Assembly: GCA_049840795.1 (NCBI GenBank)
Contig: JASGJK010000021.1
Span: forward strand, 1 to 64,000
Reading direction: 5' to 3'
DNA: 64,000 bases
Source: UPXZ01 sp049840795
GTDB taxonomy: Bacteria; Bacteroidota; Bacteroidia; Bacteroidales; Paludibacteraceae
Below, piece after piece: positions 45,756-57,417 of the stretch; the stretch's first letter is position 1, and each line of letters starts with the position of its first letter. The notes below the pieces were generated by a model. That model saw only the letters and a program-made list of their open reading frames with translations. It was not told the DNA's origin and did not search any database. The translations under genes and the position numbers were made by a program.

Positions 45756-47684
45756 ATGAAGCGTATTTCTTTCCTTATTCTTCTATTCTTTTTTGTACAC
45801 TCTTTCCTGTTTTCGGTTGATAGAGATTTGCTCGTAAAAATCATTTCGGTGGATAACTTGTCTGCTGTATTGGTGCCAAATCAAAAATGGGTGCCTTATC
45901 CGCATTATTCTGATCGTGTAGGCTGGGATAAACTAACCGGAGAAAATAAAACAACGCTTATACAACGGGGTGAAAAACAGCTTACTTATGAATGGAAGAT
46001 TGTTAAAGCCACAGATTATTTTGAATATGAGCGAAGCGGAAATAGGGGAGTGATGCAGGGTCCGAACTCCCAAAATATAAACGCATTATCTGATTTGTTA
46101 ATGGCGGAGTTAGCCGAAGGTAAAGGACGTTTTATAGATCAAATCATTAATGGTGTTTTTTATCAGTGCGAACGCACTTCGTGGGTGCTTTCGGCACATC
46201 TGCCGCTGCAGCTGTCCGGACGCTCGTTGCCTGACCATACCGATCCGGTTATTGATCTTGGCTCCGGCGATTTCGGGTCTATGCTGGCTTGGACATACTA
46301 TTTCTTTCATTCCGAGTTTGATAAAGTTAATCCGATAATATCAAAAAGACTTCGCGATGAGTTGTACAATAAAATTATATTGCCTTACCGCAACGAAGAA
46401 CGTTTTTGGTGGATGGGCTTCAAACCACGAGCCGATGGGTTGGTAAATAACTGGAATCCTTGGGTAAACTGCAATGTACTACAGTGTATTGCTTTGATGG
46501 AAGATAATCAGGAACAATATGCTCGCGATGTATATAAAACGATGCGCTCGGTAGATAAATTTATTAATTATGTAAAAAATGACGGTGCCTGTGAAGAAGG
46601 ACCATCGTATTGGGGGCACGCCGCAGGAAAATTGTACGATTATCTGGAAGTGTTATCTTGGATCTCAAATAAAAAAATTTCTCTTTTTGATAACAAAATG
46701 ATACGCAATATGGGCGAATATATTGTAAGGAGTTATGTGGGGAATGATTGGGTGGTTAATTTTGCTGACGCTTCTGCTAAGTTTTCGTCAGATGCCGGGC
46801 TGATTTACCGATATGGAAAAGCTATAAAAAGCGATGATATGCAATATTTCGCATCTTATTTGATCAAGCAACAAAACAAAAAAACATCGGCTGCCAACAG
46901 TGATTTGAGCGATATTCTCCGCAAATTTGAGTCGTTGAGGTATTTTAACGAATTAATAACCACCCCTTCGTCATTTGTTGTTGCTGCCAGTACAATTTAT
47001 CCCGAAACACAATTTTATTATTTTAAAAACAAGAACAATATGTTTGTAGCCATCAAAGGGGGATATAATGCCGAAAGTCATAACCACAACGATACCGGAA
47101 CGTCTTCTTTATGGTTGAACCAAATGCCGATATTTATCGATGCCGGTGTAGGTACCTATACACGGCAAACTTTTGGCGCTGGGCGTTATGCTATTTGGAC
47201 AATGCGAAGCAATTATCATAATTTACCAACAATAAATGGTCAGGAACAAAAATATGGACAAGAATATAAAGCAACCAACATTCGTGTTGATGAAAAAAAA
47301 CAATACATTTCACTTGATATAGCAAAAGCATATCCTGACTCGGCACAAGTTACGAATTGGGTAAGAAGCTACCGGTTGTCTGAGGATGGATTGACTATTA
47401 ATGATAAATTTAGATTAAAAAACGCTCTCAAAACGAATGAAATACATTTTTTGTTATGGGGGACTCTGAAAAATTCAGCAGGAAAATTGGGAATAGATGT
47501 TAATGGAAGAAAACTGGAATTGCTTTACGATAAGGATGGTTTTTCGACAAAAATAGATACCATAACATTAAGCGATGCAAAGCTTTCAAGAATCTGGGGA
47601 AATGATGTTTACCGTTTTACATTGGTTTCTAAATCAAAAAGTACGATGGGCAATTTTAAATACGTGATCAAACAAGTAAAATAA
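45756..47684 (+). CDS. Heparinase II/III-type polysaccharide lyase
   Basis: Secreted or periplasmic lyase that cleaves uronic-acid-containing polysaccharide by beta-elimination (642 aa, signal peptide in the first 20). The N-terminal half is an alpha/alpha toroid (NNWNPWVNCNVLQCIALMED, CEEGPSYWGHAAGKLYDYLE). The C-terminal heparinase II/III beta domain carries the hallmark GGYNAESHNHNDTGTSSLWL and FIDAGVGTYTRQTFG, with His residues for metal and catalysis, then RSNYHNLPTINGQEQ. The exact CAZy family and substrate cannot be fixed from sequence alone; with the next sulfatase it suggests a sulfated glycosaminoglycan-like glycan. Confidence 0.9.
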   Translation: MKRISFLILLFFFVHSFLFSVDRDLLVKIISVDNLSAVLVPNQKWVPYPHYSDRVGWDKLTGENKTTLIQRGEKQLTYEWKIVKATDYFEYERSGNRGVMQGPNSQNINALSDLLMAELAEGKGRFIDQIINGVFYQCERTSWVLSAHLPLQLSGRSLPDHTDPVIDLGSGDFGSMLAWTYYFFHSEFDKVNPIISKRLRDELYNKIILPYRNEERFWWMGFKPRADGLVNNWNPWVNCNVLQCIALMEDNQEQYARDVYKTMRSVDKFINYVKNDGACEEGPSYWGHAAGKLYDYLEVLSWISNKKISLFDNKMIRNMGEYIVRSYVGNDWVVNFADASAKFSSDAGLIYRYGKAIKSDDMQYFASYLIKQQNKKTSAANSDLSDILRKFESLRYFNELITTPSSFVVAASTIYPETQFYYFKNKNNMFVAIKGGYNAESHNHNDTGTSSLWLNQMPIFIDAGVGTYTRQTFGAGRYAIWTMRSNYHNLPTINGQEQKYGQEYKATNIRVDEKKQYISLDIAKAYPDSAQVTNWVRSYRLSEDGLTINDKFRLKNALKTNEIHFLLWGTLKNSAGKLGIDVNGRKLELLYDKDGFSTKIDTITLSDAKLSRIWGNDVYRFTLVSKSKSTMGNFKYVIKQVK

Positions 47685-47711
47685 TTCAATAGTTTTTTAT
47701 ATATACAACAT

Positions 47712-49232
47712 ATGAACAACAGACGCCAAATATTTACCGGTTTACTTTCAGCGGCGTTTGTTGGCGGCGCTGTGGGGCAGTCAAATCAACATCCAAATAT
47801 CGTTTATGTATTTCCGGATCAGTTTCGTAATTGTGCGCTCAATTTTTGGGCTGAAAGAGCATTTAGCAAATATGTCAGATTCAAAGCAGATCCGGTTCAT
47901 ACCCCTAATTTAGATGAATTTGCCCGGGAATCGGTTGTTTTTAGTTCGGCTCAAAGTAATTGCCCACTGAGTAGCCCGCACAGAGGAATGTTGTTGACTG
48001 GTATGTATCCGGATGGCAGTGGCGTTTCTTTGAATTGTAACACGAATCGCCCTTGTAGTAGTTTGAATCCCGATGCTGCGGCTATTAGTGATGTATTGTC
48101 AAAAAACGGTTACGATTGTGCCTATATCGGGAAACTTCACGTAGATTATCCTACAAAAAATAATCCGCAACATCCTGAAACATACGTCGAAAATAAAAAT
48201 CCGGTGTGGGATGCTTACACTCCGCCTGAAAAAAGACATGGCTTTAATTTTTGGTATTCTTACGGCACGTTCGACGAGCACAAATCACCTCACTACTGGG
48301 ATACCGATGGCAAACGGTACGAAATAAATGAATGGTCGCCCAAGCATGAAGCCGACAAAGCCATTGATTATCTGAAAAATGGCAGAAATAAAAATAAACC
48401 GTTTTTTTTGGTTGTAAGTATGAATCCTCCGCACAGCCCTTATCAGTCTTTAAATGATGTACAAGCAGAAGATTACGCGCTGTATAAAGATATTCCGATG
48501 AGTAATTTACTTATTCGTCCGAATGTAAACTCAGCTTTGAAACAAAAACAGCAATGTGCTTCTTTCTATTTTGCAGCAGTCACAGGCGTAGATAGGGAAT
48601 TCGGACGAATTTTGTCTGCCTTAAAAGAGATGGGATTAGATAAAAATACAATCGTGGTATTTAGTTCAGACCACGGTGAAACTATGGCGAGCCACGTGGA
48701 AGATCCTAAGAATTCGCCTTATGTTGAAGCTATGAATGTGCCTTTTATAATTCGCTATCCTGAAAAACTAAAACCACACGTAACCTCTTTGCTGCTTTCA
48801 ACTCCGGATATAATGCCCACATTATTATCGTTTGCCGGGCTTAAGAGTGAAACTCCAACATCTGTTCAAGGGCAAGATTTATCCACCTTCATCAAAAAAG
48901 AAAATACTTCAGGTTCGCCCGACGGGGTGTTGTATATTCAAAATATTGATGGTAAAAAAAACGCGCTTGGGGAGGTATTAAGCTATTTTCCTAACGGTCG
49001 AGGTATAAAGACCCACCGTTATACGTTGTCTATTTTTATCAATAAGAAAAAAGAAATAAAAGAAATCTTATTTTTTGACGATAAAAAGGACCCATATCAA
49101 ATGCACAATCTATTGATAAAAAATCATCAAAGAATATATAAAAAACTGTGTCGGCAAATGGGTAAATTACTAAAACAAGCAAATGACCCTTGGTACAAAG
49201 AAAAAATAATGAGTTCGGATATAATATATTGA
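47712..49232 (+). CDS. Ser-type sulfatase (family S1)
   Basis: Removes sulfate esters from carbohydrate (506 aa). The start carries a weak secretion signal (LLSAAFVGGAVGQ). Metal ligands begin in YVFPDQFRN. The active-site motif is Ser87-Ser-Pro-His-Arg91 in CPLSSPHRGMLLTG, so the residue converted to formylglycine is Ser and an anaerobic sulfatase-maturating enzyme is required (not seen in this window). Later motifs are AYIGKLHVDYP, VSMNPPHSPYQSL and VVFSSDHGETMASHV. It lies 28 bp after the lyase, so the two act together on a sulfated glycan. Confidence 0.92.
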   Translation: MNNRRQIFTGLLSAAFVGGAVGQSNQHPNIVYVFPDQFRNCALNFWAERAFSKYVRFKADPVHTPNLDEFARESVVFSSAQSNCPLSSPHRGMLLTGMYPDGSGVSLNCNTNRPCSSLNPDAAAISDVLSKNGYDCAYIGKLHVDYPTKNNPQHPETYVENKNPVWDAYTPPEKRHGFNFWYSYGTFDEHKSPHYWDTDGKRYEINEWSPKHEADKAIDYLKNGRNKNKPFFLVVSMNPPHSPYQSLNDVQAEDYALYKDIPMSNLLIRPNVNSALKQKQQCASFYFAAVTGVDREFGRILSALKEMGLDKNTIVVFSSDHGETMASHVEDPKNSPYVEAMNVPFIIRYPEKLKPHVTSLLLSTPDIMPTLLSFAGLKSETPTSVQGQDLSTFIKKENTSGSPDGVLYIQNIDGKKNALGEVLSYFPNGRGIKTHRYTLSIFINKKKEIKEILFFDDKKDPYQMHNLLIKNHQRIYKKLCRQMGKLLKQANDPWYKEKIMSSDIIY

Positions 49233-49367
49233 AATTTAAATGATTGATTTATTTTATTTTTTAGGTGGTGAACAAAAAAAGGTGTTTTTATGAACTATTT
49301 TGTTACGTTATCCATTAAAAAAGCATCTATTTTTGTCAAAAAAACAATTAATTAAAAAATAAATCGT

Positions 49368-50303
49368 ATGAAAAAAACTACTCTTTTATTATTCGTTATG
49401 TTTTTAGTAATTTCGTTGAATGCTCAAAATAAGATTCAAAATGCAAGTTTTGAAGATGATATAAATACATTTACGGTGGTAGAATCATCAGCAAACGTTT
49501 TGATGCGTGTCGCCAACATACAAGATGCAACTACTCAGACCGCATCGCCCACAACAGCCACAGCAGTTAGTGTAGCTAATGGATTATGGGTTAAAAAAGC
49601 GCCAAATTCAGGTTATGTTAAAGGAGTTGTGGTAACATCTGATTTTGAAGATGGAGCAAGCAGCTTAAATCTTAAAATTACTTCCGGGGCAACTCAAACG
49701 GGCTTGAACAATTGGTATCAGTGTGTAGCGCAACAAAAAATATTAGGAGGATTAGATAATACGAAAAAATATGTTGCAAAATTTTGGGCAAAGGTAGATG
49801 CTACTGCAAACAATGTCTGCAGCCAGGTAGTTGTTTTCGCGTCTGACAATACGGCGAAAGTGAACATAACAAAAACAATTGCGCTCACCGGTGGCACAAC
49901 TTGGACCGAATATACTACCTCCGAATTTGACGTTCCTGCACACATAGTAACAAATCCTACGGCAAATTTTTCTACGGCTTTTTTTGGCATTGGCATTCCA
50001 ACTACTTACGATGCTAACAGTAAAACAAATTATTCAGGAGTCTTGCTTGATAATATTTCCCTTACCGAGGTTATATTGGGTACAGGTACGTCTCAATTGG
50101 AAAATTCTTACAAATGTTATGTTGTAAATAATACGATAAAGATTGACGGAACAAACGAAGGTCAGGAAATTACCGTATTTAATATGTTGGGAGAGAAGGT
50201 AACTTCAACAAAAGCAACTTCAACTAACACCTCAATAGAATCAGCCAAAGGTATTTATCTTGTTCGTATAGAAAACACTACTAAAAAAATAATTGTAAAA
50301 TAA
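49368..50303 (+). CDS. Secreted carbohydrate-binding-like protein with T9SS sorting domain
   Basis: A 311-aa exported protein: signal peptide (MKKTTLLLFVMFLVISLNAQ), then a jelly-roll-like domain of the kind found in CBM4/9-type modules (NKIQNASFEDDINTFTVVES, YVAKFWAKVD, GVLLDNISLTEV), and a C-terminal type IX secretion sorting domain (ITVFNMLGEKV, SIESAKGIYLVRIENTTKKI). It is thus carried across the outer membrane and probably kept at the surface. It is likely to bind the glycan attacked by the lyase and sulfatase, but the binding residues are not evident. Confidence 0.8.
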   Translation: MKKTTLLLFVMFLVISLNAQNKIQNASFEDDINTFTVVESSANVLMRVANIQDATTQTASPTTATAVSVANGLWVKKAPNSGYVKGVVVTSDFEDGASSLNLKITSGATQTGLNNWYQCVAQQKILGGLDNTKKYVAKFWAKVDATANNVCSQVVVFASDNTAKVNITKTIALTGGTTWTEYTTSEFDVPAHIVTNPTANFSTAFFGIGIPTTYDANSKTNYSGVLLDNISLTEVILGTGTSQLENSYKCYVVNNTIKIDGTNEGQEITVFNMLGEKVTSTKATSTNTSIESAKGIYLVRIENTTKKIIVK

Positions 50304-50380
50304 ATAGCTATCAGCGAACTTTGTCGGTAGTTTAGATATTGGACAGCGTTCCTTCTGTTATATAAAATTCAAAAATAATC

Positions 50381-52307
50381 ATGAAAAAAATTGTTCTATT
50401 ACTGACGGTTATTGTTGCAGTAGCTGCTTTTGCCGAAGAAAAAAATGGTATCGTATATGTAAAACAAGGTGGAACTGGTACCGGGACCTCTTGGACCGAT
50501 GCGCTGGGCGATATTCAAACTGCTATAAATACAGCACGAACAGATAGAGCCACGCGTAAAGATGTGTGGGTAGCAGCAGGCAACTATACCATAAATACGT
50601 GTGTTGCATTATCGGATAGTATTAATGTTTATGGAAGCTTTTTGGGAACAGAAACGTCTGTATCACAACGATTAAAGGTAGCTGGGGGAGCGCCATGGGA
50701 ATTTTCTTATCCAACCATTCTTACCGGAAACAATGTCCGTTTATTTGAAACATCATCTAACTTTGATATGGCAACAGTGGTCGATGGGTTTATTTTAACT
50801 AACGGAAATGCCGTAGGAGCTACATTAAATAATTCGGGTGGAGCGATCGTATTAAGAAACAATACGATTTTACAAAATAGTGTTGTTAAAAATTCATCGG
50901 CACTAAATGGTGCAGGTGGAGGGATAAATCTAACCGGTGGAACAGTTAAAAATTGCTGGATTTATAATAATAAGCAAACTACCAATGCAAATGGTGGCGG
51001 AGGAATATACATAAATACCGCTTCGGGTAATGAGACCACTATTGAAAATTGCAAAATAGAAAGCAACTCTTCTTCGATAAGAGGTGGCGCTATCAACGTG
51101 CAAGGAGCCGGCAATACTTTCTTGAGAAATCTTTATATTGTAAACAATAAGGCGGAAGATGCAGGTACACCTAAAGCCGGTGGCGCTATTTATGCCAATA
51201 GTGCAACAAATACCGTGACGAATTGTATCATAGCTAATAATAGCGGATTAACGTCATTTTATATTAGAGGCAGCGTGATGAACTGTACTATGGTAAACAA
51301 TATTGGTGGCGCTTACCTGGCAGAAACCACGGCGGCGATTGAAGTAAGCAACAATATATTTTGGGGCATGTTTACCGATATAACCGAAACCGTTGCTACG
51401 AGTTTGAGCGGAGCAAACAATGCGAATGCTTTTGTACAAAATAACGCGACGTATAATCCGATTCCTACAGACAAAAACTGGAAAATATCTGAGAAATATT
51501 CAATTCTCGTCAAATGTAAGCAATGGTGATGTTACTGAACCTGCATCAGGAACGGTAGGCTCGGGACCAAAGTTCTATCATATAACACGTTTCAGAGGAG
51601 TGACCACAGCAGACGAAGAAGTACTCTCTTTAGACTCGGCTAATTGGAGAATAAAATATAATTCGCCATGTTTGGACAAAGGAAAAGTGTTGGCTTCAGT
51701 AGCAAGTGATTATTTGTATTTGTCTCGTCCACAGGGATTTCCAACAGGTAGTGCATTGTTTGATATTGGTGCTTATGAACTTCCGTACCATAAAATAGTC
51801 ATAGGTGCTGGTTCAAGTTTGAACGGAACGATTTATGACGCGTCAGCTTCATTGTTAGCTGACGGAGCTATATTGGGCTATGCTGACGGAACTGTTACTG
51901 ACTTTTTGTTTGAAGCCGCAGCTGGTTACAAATTACAAAAAGCATATTACATCACCGGAACAGATGATTTGACTGAATTTGGGGGACAAGAAGTTGAAAT
52001 TACCGAAAAAATTGATGCTAATGGAATATGGCACTCTGTTCCATTGGTAAAATCACTAAAATTATACGCCGTTTGGATACCAATTTCAGGGTTGAAAAGC
52101 ATAGATTCACATTTTGGTGTATATGCGATAAACAATAATATTGTACTTTCCGGATTGCAATCCAACGATCAAATTGATATTTATACAATTACCGGAAAAC
52201 TAATATATTCTGAAAAGGCAGCTGCCTCACAGTTAAAAATACAAATAGAAAAAGGCGTTTATATTATCCGAATTAATAATGGTACGAAGAAAATAGTTGT
52301 TGATTAG
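50381..52307 (+). CDS. Secreted right-handed beta-helix protein with T9SS sorting domain (one-base frameshift)
   Basis: About 642 aa when repaired. Signal peptide (MKKIVLLLTVIVAVAAFA), then a DUF1565-type start (YVKQGGTGTGTSWTDALGDI) and a parallel beta-helix with repeated NN/GG ladders (NNSGGAIVLRNNTILQNSVV, GGGINLTGGTVKNCWIYNNK). This is the fold of PL6/chondroitinase B-type lyases and of adhesins. An InlB-like beta domain precedes the T9SS domain (IDIYTITGKLIYSEKA, KGVYIIRINNGTKKIVV). One extra A at 51,494-51,496 splits the frame; without it the chain reads KISENIQFSSNVSNGD. Enzymatic activity is possible but no catalytic triad is identified. Confidence 0.8.
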
Positions 52308-52316
52308 TATTGAAAG

Positions 52317-52356
52317 AAAATTGCCTGCCTTACAATATACTTTGGCAGGCAATTTT
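52317..52356 (+). terminator. Terminator after the beta-helix gene
   Basis: AAAATTGCCTGCC (52317-52329) pairs perfectly with GGCAGGCAATTTT (52344-52356). It separates the lyase/sulfatase/T9SS genes from susC-susD. Confidence 0.88.
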
Positions 52357-52521
52357 AAATATATATGTCAATAATTTTTCAAAACTATCCAATAATATTA
52401 AAAATCAGGATGATTTATGTATTTAGCTTATCCGGTTGTGTTTACAATACGAAATTTAGCATCGGATAAAAAGTGTTAAATAATTCGTTGCTTTACTTGT
52501 TGTAACGAAAAACAAATGCAC

Positions 52522-55500
52522 ATGAAAAAAATAAAACTTTATTTATTGTTTTCGCTATTTTCTACCGCCATTTTTGGTCAGATTAATGTTGTAGGAACGG
52601 TAGTGGACGAAAAAGGAGAGCAGCTGATTGGGGTGTCTGTTCGGGTAAAAGGTACATCACAGGGAACAATTACCGATTTCAATGGAAAGTTTGGAATAAA
52701 TGTTGCCAAATTATCCGATATGCTCATTTTTTCTTCGGTTGGTTATACGCCGCTCGAACAAAAAGTTGAAAAGGGAAAATCTATGTCGGTAACGCTACGA
52801 GAAGATTCCAAATTGCTCAATGAGGTGGTTGTAATAGGTTATCAGGATATGAAACGAAAAGATTTAACGGGTTCAGTATCAAAAGCCAATGTAGAAGATA
52901 TGTTGAAAGCACCGGTTGCAACGTTTGATCAGGCATTGGCAGGGCGCATTGCCGGTGTAAATGTATCGTCATCGGAAGGAACACCGGGAGGAAATATGAA
53001 CATCGTTATCCGTGGCAAAAATTCTGTAACACAAGAAAACTCGCCCCTATATGTGATTGACGGATTTCCGGTGGAAGACCCTAAAGCGGGCGCTTCCATT
53101 AATCCGAATGATATCGAATCCATTGATGTGCTCAAGGATGCTTCTGCTACAGCTATTTATGGCGCACGTGGTTCAAACGGGGTGATAATCATCACAACCA
53201 AAAGAGGTAAGGCAGGACAGTTGAGTATCAACTACGATGGAAATTTCGGTGTGCAACGCATAACCCGAAAGATTCCTTTGATGAATGCCTATGAATTTGT
53301 CAAACTTCAGTCGGAGGTGTGGAACAGTACTGAAATGAGTTCGACCGGCTATTTTAAAACCATTGATGGTAAAACTTATACATCGGATGATTATAAAAAT
53401 GTTCCGCAATATGATTGGCAAGATTTGATTTTCCGTGATGCTGTTCAGCAAAACCACAGTCTTTCATTAACAGGGGGAACTGCCGAAAACAGATATAATG
53501 CTTCATTTTCATATTACGATCAGGATGGAGTGGTGATCGCCTCCAATTACAAAAGATTGCAGGGAAAACTTGGAACAGATATACGTAAAAATAAATTGCG
53601 CATTAATTTAAGTGTAAATTATTCTAATTCAACTCAAACAGGCAATTCTCCTTCGCAATCAAGTTCGAGCGGTATGAACAATCTTTTTTACAGTGTTTGG
53701 GGATATCGTCCTGTAACACAAGCGGGTGTTCCTCTAAATACACTTTTGGATAATGGATTAGACTCAAATGTAGATACGTCAATCGATTATAGATTTAATC
53801 CCTATTTGTCGTTAATTAACGAATATAGAACAAATAACATTGCTTATACGCAATTTAACGGATTTGCCGAGTATGAGTTTATCAAAGGACTCAAGCTGAA
53901 AGTATCGGGCGGTTATACAACCGATGTTAGAAAACTTGAAGTTTTTAACAATTCCAATACACGCTACGGTTCGCAATTATCTATTGATAAAGTGAACGCT
54001 ACTGTGGGAACATCACAAAGCAGCACGTGGCTCAACGAAAATATCTTAACTTATCAGCGACTGATAAATAAAAAACACTCAATCAATATATTAGGTGGTT
54101 TTACATTACAAGAAAATGATTTTAAATACTATACGATGAAAACAACCAACATCCCTAACGAATCGCTTAGAATGGCAGGGATGTCGCAAGGTACACCCAA
54201 TGTGAATGACTCAGGCGAAAGCGAATGGAGCCTACTTTCATCATTAGGAAGAGTTAATTACAATTACCTGTCAAAATATTATTTTACAGCCTCGTTTCGT
54301 GCAGATGGTTCGTCTAAGTTTAGTACTCAAAATAGATTTAGCTACTTCCCTTCAACGGCTATTGCTTGGACTTTTACTGAAGAAAGTTTTATGGCAAAAT
54401 TCAAGAAAACCGTATCGTCCGGCAAACTACGATTGGGTTGGGGAATTACCGGAAACAACCGGGTTGAGGAATATGCGAGATTTGCCAGATTGTCTCAAGA
54501 GTCGGCTGGCAGTGGCTCATACAACGATCCCTCAGGATATACTCACGGGGTTTATTCTTTCGACAATACAATCATCAAAGGGACTGTGCCGATTAGCTTA
54601 GCCAACAATCATTTGAAATGGGAAGCTACAGAGCAGTGGAACGCAGGATTAGACTTGGTTTTTCTCAATGATAGGATTTCGACTACAATTGATTACTATG
54701 ATAAGATAACTTACGATTTGCTTATCAAAGCTACGTTACCTATTTCGTCGGGGTTTGGTAGCGCTATGAAAAATATCGGAGAGGTACGAAATCAGGGATT
54801 GGAAATTTCGATCAACACGATAAATATTAAAAAGAAACAATTCAGTTGGAATTCGAGCTTTAATATATCTTTTAATCAAAATAAGTTGCTTGGTTTGAAT
54901 GAAGATCAACGATCGTACATAACTGCGGAAATTGTTGACCGCAATTTCGGAGGAGATAATTATATAGCAAAAGTAGGTTACCCTATCGGGATGATGTACG
55001 GTTATATTTACGAAGGAACTTACAAATTAGATGATTTTAATATGGTGGGTGGAAATTATGTTTTGAAACCGGGTGTAGCGCATTATACCGCGGAAAATAA
55101 TACCCAGCCGGGTTATCCAAAATACAAGGACCTCAATGAAGATGGCGTAATCAATAGTGACGACCAAACGTTTATAGGGCGTGGTGACCCGATGTATATC
55201 GGCGGTTTTACCAATAATTTTATGTATAAAAATTTGGACTTGAGTATTTTTTTCCAGTGGTCGTACGGTGCTGATATTATTAACGCCAACCGTATTATGT
55301 TTGAAACCTCATTTGCCAAACGTAAAGATTTGAATCAGTTTGCAAGTTATGCTAACCGTTGGACGTTTGATAATCAGCAGAGTAACATACCTGTGGTGAA
55401 CAACTCATCTTCTAATCTTTTGTACTCGAGTCGGTTTATCGAAGATGGTTCTTACCTTCGTCTTAAAACAGTATCTCTGGGATATAATTTCCCTAAGAAA

Positions 55501-55689
55501 TGGATTAAGGAATTGAAAATAAATTCTCTAAGGGTGTACTTCTCTGCTCAGAATTTGTTTACGTGGCATAATTATTCGGGATATGATCCTGAAGTTTCGA
55601 TTAGAGAAAAAGCGTTAACGCCTAATTTGGATTTTTCATCTTATCCTAAAGCTGCATCTGCAAATTTTGGAGTTAATTTAACATTGTAA
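52522..55689 (+). CDS. SusC-like TonB-dependent outer membrane transporter
   Basis: Glycan importer pairing with SusD (1055 aa). The ATG at 52522 begins a good signal peptide (MKKIKLYLLFSLFSTAIFGQ). A carboxypeptidase-like domain follows (VVGTVVDEKGEQLIGVSVRV), then a TonB box region (NEVVVIGYQDMKRKDLTGSV, the SusC signature) and the plug (LYVIDGFPVEDPKAGASINP, IESIDVLKDASATAIYGARG). The long barrel ends ASANFGVNLTL. The frame is intact over 3.2 kb. It is separated from the upstream enzymes by a terminator but clearly belongs to the same locus; probably activated by the hybrid regulator. Confidence 0.96.
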   Translation: MKKIKLYLLFSLFSTAIFGQINVVGTVVDEKGEQLIGVSVRVKGTSQGTITDFNGKFGINVAKLSDMLIFSSVGYTPLEQKVEKGKSMSVTLREDSKLLNEVVVIGYQDMKRKDLTGSVSKANVEDMLKAPVATFDQALAGRIAGVNVSSSEGTPGGNMNIVIRGKNSVTQENSPLYVIDGFPVEDPKAGASINPNDIESIDVLKDASATAIYGARGSNGVIIITTKRGKAGQLSINYDGNFGVQRITRKIPLMNAYEFVKLQSEVWNSTEMSSTGYFKTIDGKTYTSDDYKNVPQYDWQDLIFRDAVQQNHSLSLTGGTAENRYNASFSYYDQDGVVIASNYKRLQGKLGTDIRKNKLRINLSVNYSNSTQTGNSPSQSSSSGMNNLFYSVWGYRPVTQAGVPLNTLLDNGLDSNVDTSIDYRFNPYLSLINEYRTNNIAYTQFNGFAEYEFIKGLKLKVSGGYTTDVRKLEVFNNSNTRYGSQLSIDKVNATVGTSQSSTWLNENILTYQRLINKKHSINILGGFTLQENDFKYYTMKTTNIPNESLRMAGMSQGTPNVNDSGESEWSLLSSLGRVNYNYLSKYYFTASFRADGSSKFSTQNRFSYFPSTAIAWTFTEESFMAKFKKTVSSGKLRLGWGITGNNRVEEYARFARLSQESAGSGSYNDPSGYTHGVYSFDNTIIKGTVPISLANNHLKWEATEQWNAGLDLVFLNDRISTTIDYYDKITYDLLIKATLPISSGFGSAMKNIGEVRNQGLEISINTINIKKKQFSWNSSFNISFNQNKLLGLNEDQRSYITAEIVDRNFGGDNYIAKVGYPIGMMYGYIYEGTYKLDDFNMVGGNYVLKPGVAHYTAENNTQPGYPKYKDLNEDGVINSDDQTFIGRGDPMYIGGFTNNFMYKNLDLSIFFQWSYGADIINANRIMFETSFAKRKDLNQFASYANRWTFDNQQSNIPVVNNSSSNLLYSSRFIEDGSYLRLKTVSLGYNFPKKWIKELKINSLRVYFSAQNLFTWHNYSGYDPEVSIREKALTPNLDFSSYPKAASANFGVNLTL

Positions 55690-55708
55690 TACAATATCGA
55701 AATTAAAA

Positions 55709-57417
55709 ATGAAAACAGTTTATAAAATATTAGTTACAAGTTTATTGGGTTCCCTGATGATTTCGTGTGAATTTTTAGATAAACAGCCTCACGAACTTAC
55801 ACCGGAAACGTACTTTAATAGCGAATCGGAGTTACAATCTTTTTTGGCAGGTGTTTATAGTCCGTTAGGACAGGAATATTTTTACGGAAATTATTATCCG
55901 TTGTATAATGCCGGAGGCGATGACTTGAGTTTTTATCAGCGTGCAAACTCACCGGTAAGCATTATTACTGCTGATGCCAACAGTACTAATCAGTATGTCA
56001 CAGCCTATTGGAGAGTTTTGTACGATGGTATCAGTCGCGCCAATATCTTGTTAGAAAATGCAGATAAAAATCTTGCAATTGACCAAACTGAAAGGAAAAG
56101 GGTGAAAGCGGAAGCGCAATTTTTACGCGCGTTTTATTATTTTAATTTGGTACAAGGCTGGGGCGACGTTCCGTTCAGACTTACTTTGGCGCAAAGCGTA
56201 GATAATCTTTCGTTACCTCGTACCGACAAACAAATAATTTACGATACAATCACCAATCAGATTATCAGATCTATCACCGATTTGGATTCGGCAAAGAACG
56301 TTAATCCCGGTTATGTTACCAAATCGGCAGCACAAGGAATTTTAGCTCGCATCTATCTTTTCCGCGCCGGTGAGCATTATCGAGACAATAAACCGGCTGA
56401 CGAGCATATACAAAAATACTTTCAGGAAGCAAAAAAATGGGCGCTGGTGGTAAAACAAAGTAATATACACGGATTAGCTTCTTCTTACAGTAAGGTTTTT
56501 ATGGATTTATGTCAAGATAAATACAATACTACTGCCAAAGAAAGTATATGGGAAGTGGAAGAAGCCGGTAACAGGATAAATTCACCGGAATCGTGTTGCC
56601 GGACGCATCGGAAATGTGATTGGCTTCGGAAGTACAAATGATTATTCAGCAGTTGATGCCTACAAAGATAAAGGCGGAATGAGTAATCCGGGGTATAGTT
56701 ATAAATTTATTATTGCTTCATTGAAACTATTCAGAATGTACGAAGAAGAAGGTGATACTGCTCGCGGCGATTGGAGCATAACACCTTACGAATATCTTTT
56801 TGCCAGCGCTACACCCAAAGAAGTTACCGGACGTAGTTACTACTATGGTAAAAAACCTATCGGGTTAAGTTCGGTTGACGGATTTCCTTGTTCGGAAATG
56901 CGTCTTTCGGCAAGTAATAATAAAACGCGTTGTTGTGCTAAATACAGACGCGAATTGGAAACCGTTTTACCCAAAAATAAAAACTATTCACCTATAAACT
57001 TTCCCATTCTTCGGTATAGCGATATTCTACTAATGATTGCCGAAGCTGAAAATGAAATCAACAGCACGCCGACTCAGTTAGCTTACGATTGTTTGAATGA
57101 GGTAAGAGACAGAGCGCATATCACTCCATACCCGACAGGTTCGTTGGAGCAAGCTACTTTCAGAGAAGCGATTAAAAAAGAACGGGCTATGGAATTTTGT
57201 TTTGAAGGCACTCGCCGATGGGACTTGATACGATGGGGAGATTTCTATAAAAATATGCAAGCAATGCGTACTTTGGTAAATGATACAAACTGGGGAGCCT
57301 CTTATAAATATGCTGCAAATTATTATAATATTGAGCAAATATTATGATTATTATCCTATCCCAAGTCTTGAACTATCTGTAAATAAGGCAATAACTGCTA
57401 ATAATCCCGGATGGTAA
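55709..57417 (+). CDS. SusD-like glycan-binding lipoprotein (two one-base frameshifts)
   Basis: Surface lipoprotein that caps SusC. The signal ends in a lipobox (SLMISC, Cys20), and the TPR-rich fold follows: ETYFNSESELQSFLAGVYSP, YWRVLYDGISRANILLENAD, VKAEAQFLRAFYYFNLVQGW (SusD signature). The frame slips near 56,585-56,588 and resumes as NRVAGRIGNVIGFGSTNDY. It slips again near 57,333; dropping one A there gives IEQYYDYYPIPSLELSVNKA and the standard NNPGW end at 57,417. Repaired length about 568 aa. The start follows susC by 20 bp. Confidence 0.92.
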